From Breviolum minutum Mf 1.05b.01 (taxonomy: Eukaryota; Sar; Dinophyceae; Suessiales; Symbiodiniaceae): a DNA stretch of 64,000 nt. Within the stretch, counting starts at the first letter, position 1. Every line of letters begins with the position of its first letter. The position numbers and the translations under genes were made by a program. Shown here piece by piece: positions 23,635-34,300 of the stretch. Where the stretch lies: positions 47,082 through 111,081 of the forward strand of contig DF239337.1 in the NCBI GenBank assembly GCA_000507305.1. Direction: 5' to 3'. The notes under the pieces were generated by a model. It saw nothing but the letters and a program-made list of their open reading frames with translations, did not search any database and was not told the DNA's origin.

Positions 23635-26600
23635 TTACTCAAGGACAATTTGACCTAGTTGTTTTCGTTCAACTGGCGCAGTGCTGAGCCGAGCAATCGT
23701 TTCTGTCAATTTCACAAAGACGTGATATTTGTTCACCTCATGCAGGTATATATGGAGCACCTGTGAAACACCACAAATAGAAGTTCCAACATAGCCACGG
23801 AACAAAATATGCACAGGCATACTCATTGAACATCAAAAATCAAAAGAATCTCTTGACGCTACGTGCTGGCGAGTTGGACTGAATTGCCTTCAGAACTCCG
23901 TAAAGGTTATGATCAATCCCTCACACCTAGGATATTACTTAGGACACATGGGACACATGTGAGACACACAGGATATGTGTATATATATATATATATTAAT
24001 GTAATTTTAAAAATATATATGCATAGAAACATATCATGCTTTGCTCATGCATATTTTGCATCAGCTCATCTTTGCTCATATGGAATTCTTGGATATGTTT
24101 TGGTACTATTAAAACATAATCAAAACTGAAAGAATCGTTGAAACAATGATAGGATGTCCCGCACCCGTCTATGTACTGACCGGATCAATGGTGTTCCACT
24201 TAACCGGTGGAATACCTTGTTCATGTTTAGCCTGGTGAAATCACCCAACGATAAGATCCCCAACATCTCGGCAATGTCTGATACTTCCGCAACCAACATC
24301 ACTAGATCAAGATCATTACTCTGAAGATTTTGGAAATGACAATTCCCCAAAGTCTGTCAGCCCAATTTCAGTCGGTTAATACAACGAAAACTCCGCAAAC
24401 AAATCTATAAACTACCTACAACATCCTACAATCGTCTAATCTTTTCGCAGAAAGTCTGTTTCCAAAGTTCAAGGGCCCCCTGATTTTTAGTTGATCATCT
24501 GGGATTACACCCTTGGCAGCCTGGAAAGGCAGCCGGCCTTTCACCCACCCACCATCTCCAAGGCGGGCCCCAAAAAACCCAGTGGTTTTCTTGGGGCGAA
24601 ACATTCATATCATCATATTAGTTCACCTTGTAATTCAAAAAAAACATGCAGTACAGTATAGATGATTCAATAACCATATATTAACAATGCGAAAAAAGAA
24701 AACCACGCAAATTGCAAACCATCATTCTTTGGGTATCCATGGGTAATTTCCGGGGCGCAAATCGATCTTTCACAGTCTGAGATGAACATCGAAAAAACAA
24801 ACAATGCAACTGGCACCCGCAAAATTTGCAGCTGATAGTTTTTTCTTTTCAAGGCAGCTGCTGTGGCCTACTCTATTCTCACTTGTCCAAATTCTATCGA
24901 AAAAAAGAGTTGCTGAAGTTTCGTGGAGGACGTTCACCACTCCTTTCCAAGCACCAGCTTGTATTTTTAGACAAGTGAGTCGACTCAGGATCCCGCGATA
25001 ATGGCGGCAAAGAAACTGGATGGAAAATGGCCATTCAACCAATATGCGCCCTAACATAACAGTTGTGGTTGCAAAAAACCTGAGCCAAGCGAAGGTCAAA
25101 ACATGTTAAAGCACTATGATAAAGAAATGTCTGATTTCTATCAACTGGTACACTGGATGGACTGTTATGGACTGTCCATCAACAGTACCAACCCACACGA
25201 GTTACCACAATTGGTTGACTGACCATTTCAGGAACTACCTCAGCGTATACCCCTCAAAAAGGGTACTCCTAATTCCAGTATGTGTTACACACTGCAAATA
25301 TGACACTTCACACCCCAGTCCCAGATCTCCTCATGAATTTCTTGAGGAAGAAACTCTACGAGGTGTACCCTGTTGGAGGTTTGCAACGCAGGCCCATCTA
25401 GGAGGAAAAGCACGCGGGAACTCCCTCAGGAGATTGAGCACTCCATGTCGGGACTGGGTTTTTGGTGCGACGACGACGGTCATGTGGCGCCGGACATGGT
25501 CATTGTAATCCTACTGTTGATGGAAGAAATCCTGGGATGTAGAAAAAAATGTAAATACTGGGATAAACTACCAAACCTCAACTGGTCTAGCATGATTTCT
25601 GAACCATCAACAGTAAGAAACAAACATGCCCACCTTTAATAGTGAATCTATGGGGAACAACATCACACATGTCCTAACTGTTGGACGAATCCCAAGGATC
25701 ATCCAAGCAGTTGCTATTTTTTTTGATACGGCCATAATGGATTTGGGTAAGGTCGGAGTGTGGGGCTACAAATGGCTCAAGGACAAACATATACACTCCC
25801 TGAAACTAACAGATCGCACCTGCCAGGAAGTCATCTTCGAAAGGAAACGATCGTCTTCCAACCATCAATCTTCAGGTGCGAGCTGTTAGATTCAGGGTAG
25901 GTACATCATTCCCTCCTAAATGGTGACCTGGGGTAGGTCTCAAGGCAAGGGCTTGACTTTAAGTGTTTCTCCTTGGATGATGAATTCAATTGAACAGTTG
26001 GGACCAAGGGGTTCTCACTTTTAGCTGGGGTTGCACGCGCATGGGTAAAGCAGGACAAATGATCAACCTGAACTGAGCTTTATTTTCAACGGCTTCCCCT
26101 AGAAACCCCCCATTTATTGTGGATAAATGTACATACGTAAATCTAAACAGTAAAGAAACACATTCTAAATTCATTTACATGGATCAAAAGTAGAACAAAT
26201 ATGAAAACCATACTGCAATAATAAAAAAAGGGTTTTGTATATCAACAAGATACCTAATGTCAACAGTGGGTTAATTAAGCACCCCAATTAGAGTTCCCCG
26301 GGGGCATGCAACAAATCCCACCCAATTAGAGCCCCCTGATTTTGCAAATTGGCCAGTCACAATACAGTAGTTTTCTTGTTGAGTAGTAACGAATGGTTGT
26401 CCAGTTCTCCTCAGGCCTAGATGTCTCTTTACTTAGGGGGGGATTGGTCACTTCAAAATCTATTGAAAACCTTCTGGACCTTCTGGTGAAGGGGGGAGGG
26501 GGTTTACATATATAGTAATCCGGGTTGACATTGTACCAAACACATATCAAGGATAACCTTCAACTGCTGCTGGGTGGGGTTGTCACCTCACGTTATTGAT

Positions 26601-29600
26601 GGCCAAAAATCCTGCACAACCTGTGAGGTATACCCTCCAGGAAACTAACACATCCCACAGTGGAAAGGAACATCATCTTCAACAGTGCCTTGGGATCCTT
26701 GGCATGGGATATCTTAGTTCCCAGGAGGGTATAAAACCCAATCAAAGACAGAAACTATGAGCTGGATATCGGATTTCTGAAGCCGTCTTCACATCTTCTA
26801 AACAAAAAAAGGCTAGATTCCATGGACACACGAACAAAAACGAAGCATGATATACCAAACCTCCCCACTCAAAGCAGCAGGGAGCTAAGTTCCACACTCT
26901 TCAAGTGACATTCTTTTGCACAAGACCTGGGAACGACGTCACCGGTCAACTTGAAGTGGTACCAGGGGTTCCCACTGCAAGGATCGAAGGGACATCCTAA
27001 AGTAGGGTGGGCCCCTATCGGTTTTGCAGTGGCGGCACCTTGTACAAACCTTCGTGAGGGTGTCGTTTTGGGTGTCGTTTGCATCATCTTCATGTGCGTC
27101 CAGCATCCATAATATTAACGATTGTTTGAAGGTTTCAAGGAAACAAGGGTAATAGATGGGTGTGTCTCAAAATTGGTGACCCCGATTTTGATCCAGTGGA
27201 GTTGCGTAGCAGTGTAGCCCTGCCCGGCCTGTCCCAACCAAGCCAGTGCAAGATGGAAATTTGTAGGACCCACACCCGCACACACACACACACAGACTGG
27301 GACAAAGAAAAAACCCAACCCATACTGTTGATGTAAGCAATCCTGCACCTGGTGAAAGGTGGTGTATCTGATTTGTTTCAAAAGGAATTCATACATCCTA
27401 GGTAGTGCATGATTTCTGCCATCAACAGTATGCTACTATGCTTTTCTTTCACTTTCATCTAGTGAGGGTCAGGTCAGGTTTTAAACTCCTTCGCCACGGC
27501 TAGGCCCGGTGGTAAGCCAGTGAGAAATAGAACCCACCCCAGAAATGCCAGTGTGAAAGAGAGTCTTGCGCAAAAAGAGGGAATGAGCAGCTACTGCATA
27601 AAATCATGAGTATTGAATTGAAAGACCGGAGTGTGAGTTCAATTAGAATCGCAAATAAGAAAATAACCCTTTTATGTGATTTCAATCCAGCCCTGAACAC
27701 AGCCTTGTAAAATTATACGCGAATAGAAAAGCATATGTCACATGTAAACCCCCACGCTGACTTGTTGTATACCTGGTATACACTTTCCCCAATCTACTTG
27801 AATCCATTGGCGTTGAGATGTAAGGGCAACATCGAAAAAATGTGCCTGTCTTCAGCAGTAAACGGGTGTAAAAGGTTGGTGTTACAAAGGTTGTTGAATC
27901 ACAACATCTCCAAAGGGTCCAACTACCCGAAACGCCAAGATCACATCTCCAAATGTCACCGTCATCGGATATTCCCATGGATTCCATGCCTTGCCAATGG
28001 CATCTGCTGTCTTCTCGGGCTTGGGTGAGAAGAACACCTAGACGTCGGGAAGGTTTCAAGCAGCTAAAACAGCAGCGAGGCAAAGAAGGATTGCCAACTT
28101 GAAAACGTGGCACCCAATGTCTCAACGGAAATTTGGAAAAATCATATTTATCAAATATACAAGGTATAGGTGTTTTTATGTAACAGTATACATGGGGTCA
28201 CCAAAAAAAAAGATCATGCACGAAGCGATCTTAAACTCTTTCCATACCTTTAAAAGTGAGGCATTGCGCACTAATCACCAGCAAACCATTTGTTGACAGC
28301 ATGAGTGTTTGCAAAAATTGCCATCAAAATGTAGTACAGTAGTATTCATAATTCACCACGCAGCTGAATTTACGTACCCAACTACAATTTACAATAAATG
28401 AGTGAAGTCCATATGACGTTGATATATGGTTTGAGCCTGGGCATTTCAACCAAAAGTTGGGGGCCCCTTTTTGAATCAACAATCTTATTGATCAAACATC
28501 TTAGATTTGCCAACCTTGCTGGATTCAAAGGGCGGTTCCGCCATTTGAGACACGCCCAGTCAAGCATTTTTCCTTGCTGGCTCATGGTGCCTGATACGTC
28601 AATTTGTTGATTCATTGCTTGAATCAATACCTACCAAAAAAAGAAACAAACGAATCACGGGGAACATGGGGGATAAAACTAGGAACCAAACATCATGTCT
28701 ACATTGGTTTTTCCCCAAGTAGGGGTGAAAATTCAAAATCGTTGAAACCCCCACCTAGGTTCGCTTTTTATGGATTTTTATGGTATATGTTGGTCCCAAA
28801 ACTCTAACAAATAGATAGTGACTGTTACTAGGGTTCCCTTCATAAATAATGAATAGTAGGGTTTCCCCCCTACACTTTTTTTTCAATAAATTTTCTTTTT
28901 CAAATCCTGCACCTGGACTGGTGTTATTCGCCATTGCGCTGCTCCCAACGATTGATTTTCTTGCCTTTTCTAAGGTGACTTTGTTTGGGGTGGGTTGCCA
29001 ACACAAACATCTATGCGTCATTTACTTTTGGGTGTAAATTACAACTGGGATCAACTGAGTTTTCTATGTTTCACCAAGAGTTCGTTGTTGACAATTCCAT
29101 GCCATATCTAGTTGGTGGTTTCAACCCATTAAAAAAAAGCAATTAATCGAATTGGATCATTTCCCAAAATATGGTTGAAAATAAAAGATCTTTGAAACCA
29201 CCACCTAGCTTATTGACTAATACATGAGGATGTGCCATCAAAGCCACAAAGTTGCAATCAACCCGCGCTGCAAAAACACCGCTGGGATCTGCCACAGTCT
29301 GCAATCTTTGTTGCCCATTGACACGAACCTGGCATCATCGGAGCACCGTTGGCCCAACACATAACAATATTCAGCATACGCGGCCTATAATATGGCGATG
29401 GCGACATCAAAGTTCAAAGGGAAATGTTGGGTACCCTTGGGAGGGTACCTTAGCAGTTGTTCCCCAATTATTACCCCATGTTGCCCTATAGACCCATTAT
29501 ATAATCCATATATTGGTGCTATATGTTGGTATATATGTCGGGTACTCTCCCAAGGGTACCCAACTTTTCCATTTGAAAAGTACCACAACTTGCACAAGTC

Positions 29601-29785
29601 GAACCATATTAAGTATTGATGAGTGTTGTTGGGTCCACAAATTCCAAGCCGAAAACCCAACATAAAACGATGCATTGCAGAGGTTTTTCATCTAAATGCG
29701 TCCCTGCATCACTCACCAGTGACATTCTCAACAAGCGGATGGATGTCCATGGGTTTCCTGTTGTAAGTCCAGTACAGCTCAATCA
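23635..29785 (-). CDS. Unrecognised multi-exon gene, partial model
   Basis: Six exons fit together by frame and splice sites. 29733-29785, 29224-29328, 28598-28630 and 27927-28037 form a consecutive run; 24165-24320 and 23635-23760 (ending TAA) form the 3' end. Middle exons around 24.3-27.9 kb are not resolved. Peptide samples: ELYWTYNRKPMDIHPL, TVADPSGVFAARVDCNFVAL, HPHVLIQAMNQQID, AWNPWEYPMTVTFGDVILAF, and near the C-terminus EMLGILSLGDFTRLNMNKVF and RLSTAPVERKQLGQIVLE. I do not recognise the family. No signal peptide or membrane segment is visible in the resolved part. Intron starts again match the next exon start (GTATT at 29223/28630, GTGC at 24164/23760, GTT at 29732/29328), which supports these junctions. 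It ends about 850 bp upstream of importin-beta on the same strand. Confidence 0.5.
25512..25615. mobile_element. Inverted-repeat element, family E (TACTGTTGATGG)
   Basis: Left end TACTGTTGATGGAAGAAATC, right end GATTTCTGAACCATCAACAG followed by TA. Bounded by TA on each side. It is one of at least four complete copies in the window. Confidence 0.8.
25794..25898. mobile_element. Inverted-repeat element, family C variant
   Basis: Ends ACTCCCTGAAACTAACAGAT and GAGCTGTTAGATTCAGGGTA in inverted orientation, with internal GCACCTG/CAGGTGC as a second inverted pair. Confidence 0.65.
26631..26732. mobile_element. Inverted-repeat element, family B
   Basis: TACCCTCCAGGAAACTAACA at the left and GATATCTTAGTTCCCAGGAG plus GGTA at the right, with interior GGAACATCATCTTCAA. 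Flanked by TA on both sides. Confidence 0.8.
27323..27430. mobile_element. Inverted-repeat element, family E, diverged
   Basis: Left end TACTGTTGATGTAAGCAATC, right end GATTTCTGCCATCAACAGTA. The interior contains CCTGCACCTGGTG, also seen at the single family E arms near 41345 and 46441. Confidence 0.75.
29108..29208. mobile_element. Inverted-repeat element, family A, inside an intron
   Basis: CTAGTTGGTGGTTTCAACCC at one end, GAAACCACCACCTAG at the other. It begins only 15 bases after the GT donor of the exon at 29224-29328, so it forms the 5' part of that intron. Confidence 0.85.
29424..29580. mobile_element. Inverted-repeat element with GGGTACCCTTGGGAGGGTAC ends
   Basis: The left arm reads TTGGGTACCCTTGGGAGGGTAC and is matched by the inverted right arm GTACTCTCCCAAGGGTACCC. 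The loop is AT-rich. A looser relative with GGTACC arms lies at about 21735-21910. It is non-coding. Confidence 0.6.
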
Positions 29786-30060
29786 CTTAAAAAAACACCG
29801 AGCCAATGAGGCGCGTGTGTTTTGGGGCAAACCTTTAGGTCCAGTTCTGAAGGATCCCCATCTGGAAAAATGTGATGGGACGTGATGAAACATGAAACAC
29901 GGCATGTAATTTGAAGAAATGACCACAAACCTCATATGATTGAATTTCATTTTTGGGATAAATTCAATTAAATTCTCTGCCTGCTCCTCTTTACGGGTCT
30001 TCAGTAAGCGTGTGACAGTGGGTCATTTGACATCCTCCAAACATAGGGGGACTGAAGATT

Positions 30061-30082
30061 CACTCTCTCTCTCTCTCTCTCT
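30061..30082. repeat. (CT)n microsatellite
   Basis: Eleven CT dinucleotides in non-coding sequence. Confidence 0.9.
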
Positions 30083-30488
30083 GGTTGCATCTCGAAGTAA
30101 TCGACATGTTCACATTGGCTAAAAAAATGTTCTGTTCCAGATATCTAATAGTTATATCCCAAGCGTTTGACAAAGAACCGCTGAAGCATCTGAAGCCATT
30201 GCTGTGGCCAAATGAGAATATTTCACCAATCTAGATTTCCCTAAAATAAGGGGATTTCCCTTCCTCAGCTACATTTTGGGGGCCCAGGTCATGTTTTTGG
30301 TCGCAAAAATTTGACCGAATAAGTCGCTACACCTTTTTGTTGAGCACTGGTTGCTCCAGAACTCCTTGTCAAGGTGTCGATCTACCAAAAGTTCACGTCG
30401 AGTTGTCGTCGTGCTGTTTTTCAAGTCTAACGTGTCGCCAGCTTGTCCCGTGGAAATGTGAGGAAATTGGATCCTTTTCAAATCACAC

Positions 30489-30630
30489 TTGAAAAGAACT
30501 TGCGAACTGCATAGGGGGAACCAAAAAATTAACATTTGAATCCAAAACTTTCAAGATTGGGCATTCTTTTGTGATTTCTTCAAGCTGCTCCAAAATCCTT
30601 CTGAAAGTTGGGTTCTGCTGGTGACAGAAA
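30489..30630 (-). CDS. Candidate exon of an unrecognised gene
   Basis: The open frame reads ...FRRILEQLEEITKECPILKV... then FLVPPMQFASSFQ and ends at a GT donor (TTTCAA|GTGTGA). The upstream acceptor is not fixed: AG at about 30613 or 30630. Amphipathic helical composition and lack of stops support coding. It may be an upstream exon of the 23.6-29.8 kb gene, but a linking exon was not proven. Confidence 0.35.
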
Positions 30631-30639
30631 ACAGTCGAG

Positions 30640-31330
30640 CTGCTCATGCAGTGCTGCTCACTACAGCGGCAAAAAGCAGTGACGTGTCAAATTTTGTTGT
30701 CTGCCTGTACAGTAGGCACTGTGCTCCGCATCGAACGCGGTAAAATGATCTCAGACCATGATGGCAGCTGCCTCGGGCTCCTTCTCCCAATAGTTCCAGC
30801 TTCCCACTTGTGGTCCCAACATGCCCTGAGGCCCGAATCATTGGAATAAAATGACAAACGACAAAAAAATCTCATTGATGCTCCAAGATACATTTGTAAA
30901 TATAGAAAATCAAAGGTATGTATGTATCGATTTAAATGTATTTGTATATGAACCTATACAAATACAAATATGAGATATATGAGTGGATCTGCGTTTGTTG
31001 CCGACAAGTTTGACGGAAATATGTTATATAGACTGTAGACTGTACGACTCTAATGATAATATGTGGGTGATTATTCTTGGTTTACCCACTACCCAGTAAA
31101 GATGTTGTTTAAAAGCATTCTTCCAGCGTAGTAACCCACTAAGTTTAACCACCAATTCACCATTGACTGAGATGTAGAAGGTGAAAGTAAAACAGAACCT
31201 GCTGTTCTACTACGGGCAAACAAAGATGAAACCTGAAAGAAACCTCTACAAACGGAGAATCATCTACACTGCAACCATATGTAATATGTGATTTCAAGTG
31301 AGTTTGGAGAGTCTTGGCAATCATCGCTAA
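30640..31330. other. Spacer downstream of the Cys/His-rich gene
   Basis: About 700 bases of AT-rich sequence between the candidate exon at 30.5 kb and the stop codon of the Cys/His-rich gene. Nothing recognisable apart from short AT-rich runs (TATGTATGTAT-like at 30915). Confidence 0.4.
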
Positions 31331-34300
31331 TCACAACCTAGAAACACACTTCTCCTTCATCTCATCAAAAGGACATTTGCACTTGTGGTGGCACTTGCGG
31401 TCATCACCACACTCATGGTGGCAGCCCAACGATGCCTCCACCTTTTCTTTGAGCCATGGCATTTCTGGACGAGGGCAATTCTGGTGGCACATGTGGTCAT
31501 GGAAACACTTCTTGTGGCACACCATGATCTCTGTCATCTCCTCGCAGTGCTTGCGCAATTCCCTCCAATCTCCTTGGCACTTATCCCAGCAACCCGCGTC
31601 CCATCCACATTTCATGGAACAGGTGATGGTCTTCTTGGTGCTTGGCGTAGGCTCTGGCAATGCTGGCACAGCTGGAGCCACAGTCGTGAATGGCTCCATC
31701 ATTGGTTGTGCCATCATTGGATCAATCACAGCTGGACCAGCCACCTTGCGGCATACACGATGGCAACTGAAGTCATGGCATTTCTCATGGCAGGGTTGTA
31801 AACTCGCTGTTTGACAAGGGAAGGGAGAATACCTTGGTATACCTCCCCACTAAAAAGGGAGGATCAATTTATGATTTTTGATTTTTGGAAGGTTGCAAAA
31901 GTCCTTTTTTCTTACTAAGCAGTACGAATTTCTGGGAGTTATCCAAGTAAGTAATGTTTCACTTCCTTGCTTATTTCACTCAGTCCTAAAGGGAGCAAAT
32001 TACACTCATTCCTAAATAGGAACCGAGGTCTTTTGTTGGGAAGTCTTGTGTTAATCTCTAGGTACAAAACGCAAACAAAAGCTCACCCTTTCTTAAAGTT
32101 GACTCCTTGTCACTGACCGCACTTCCGCATGAAAAATCTCCCTTTCTTTGGATGCTTGGCCCATTTCTAGACACCCCAAACCGCCAGAATTTGTCAAGAG
32201 GGTCAACCTACCAAGCCACAGTCGCAATCAGTGGAGCCCTAGTCGTGAATGGCTCCATCATTGGTTGTGCCATCATTGGATCAGTTGGATCAATCACAGC
32301 TGGACCAGCCACCTTGCGGCATACACGATGGCAACTGAAGTCATGGCATTTCTCATGGCAGGGTTGTAAACTCGCTGTTTGACAAGGGAAGGGAAAATAC
32401 CGTGGTATACCTTGGTATACCTCCCCACTTCAAAGGGGGGATCAATTTATGATTTTGATTTTTGAAAGGTTTAAAAAGTCCTTTTTTCTTACTAAGCATT
32501 ACGAATTTCTGGGAGTTATCCAAGTAAGTGATGTTTCACTTCCTTGCTTATTTCACTCATTCCTAAAGGCAGCAGATTACACTCATTCCTAAATAGGAAC
32601 CGAGGTCTTTTGTTGGGAAGTCTTGTGTTAATCACTAGAATCAGAACTCAAACAAAAGCTCACCCTTTCTTAAAATTGACTCCTTGTCACTGACCGCACT
32701 TCCGCATGAAAAATCTCCCTTTCTTTGGATTCTTGGTCCATTTCTAGATACCCCAAACCGCCAGAATTCGTCAAGGGGGTCAACCAACCAAGCCACAGTC
32801 GCAATCAGTGGAGCCCTAGGCGCGATTGGCAAAGTTGGAGCCACAGGCGCGCGGTGGAAGTCACCATCATTGTCATGATGATGATGGAAATTACCATCAT
32901 GGTGATGATGGAAGTTACCATCATGGTGATGATGGAAGTTACCATCATGGTGATGATGGAAGTTACCATCATGGTGATGATGGAAGTTACCATCATGGTG
33001 ATGATGGAAGTTACCATCATGCTGATGGTGGAAGTCATCGTCATGGTGATGATGGAAATTACCATCATGGTGATGATGGAAGTTACCATCATGGTGATGA
33101 TGGAAGTTACCATCATGGTGATGGTGGAAGTCATCATGGTAGCCAAAACCATGCTTTCCGAAGAACTTCCACAAACGAGCCTTGGGACATTCACGATGGC
33201 AACTGAAGTCATGGCATTTCTTGTGGCAGCCCTGACATTCCGTGAAGGCCTTGCATTTCATGAGAATCTTCTTCATTGGTTTGGGGCACATGTGATGGCA
33301 TTCACGGTCAGCACCACACTGTCCGTGGCATTTCATGGTTTCCTCAACTTGCGCCTTCATATGTGGGCAACTGGGCAAAGGACACTTCTGGTGGCACTCA
33401 TGATCATGACCACACGTCTGATGACATTCCATGATGGGAATAGCTTCATTACAAGTTGTCTTGAATTTCATCCAAAAGGGCTTTGGGCATTGTTCCTTAC
33501 AAAGCACATCATCACCACACTTTGCATGGCAAACTCGGAACTTGGACACAATGAATTGTGCCGGAGGGGGCTTGAAGTGCTCAACCCGTTCATGGAAGCC
33601 ATGCGGGACGTCCCTTTGTGGGAAACGGCTGCATCTGTCGATAAACATCTTCACTGGACGATTGCAGACCTCGCGGCAACGACCATCGGAACCGCATTGC
33701 TGGTTGCATTGGACGATGCCTCATCACTGGGAAAAGAAAGGTGCTGGAAAATTCACCATCTTTGATGGGATTTGAGTGTGGCCTGTCAAGCGAAAATGGA
33801 TGAACCCCTCAAAATTCAAGCACGGCCTGGAATGGGAGTTCAAATTTATAGAAATGTGTGGTAAATCAAAGTTGTTTCACCTCCAAACAACCTCAAGGCA
33901 ATCCAGAATCCTTCCAGCCAACTCAAAGGGGGGAATACTTAACAACGTCCAAGCCGGAAAGGGGTTGGAGGATATATCAAGAAATGCCCCAAGAAAAACA
34001 TGATGCACCCAAAAACTTGTGACTCCCAAGATACCTTTCACCTTAGCTGCCATCTTAGGGCATGATGGCAAAGGACAGCTGTCATGACATGCCATGTCAT
34101 CTCCACACATCCGATGGCACTTGATGATCTTGAAACCTTCATCGCATTTCCTGAAGGCTCGGGCATTCGGTGCATCATCTCCACAAACAACCAAGGTTCT
34201 TTTCCGATTCCGCCTGAAAAATCCTGCGTTTTTTTTTCAAGAAATATTAGAAGTTGGAATGGTTGTTAACCATTCCTTGGTAAGTGAAACTAACAACAAA

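Noticed and set aside
32866..33138. CRISPR-like array of regular repeats
   Set aside because: The units are contiguous 24-mers without unique spacers, in a eukaryotic coding exon.
32725..33765. 346-codon plus-strand frame (repeating MVMMEVTI)
   Set aside because: Antisense shadow of the FHHHHDGN minisatellite and Cys-rich exon; the minus frame has the module structure and splice sites.
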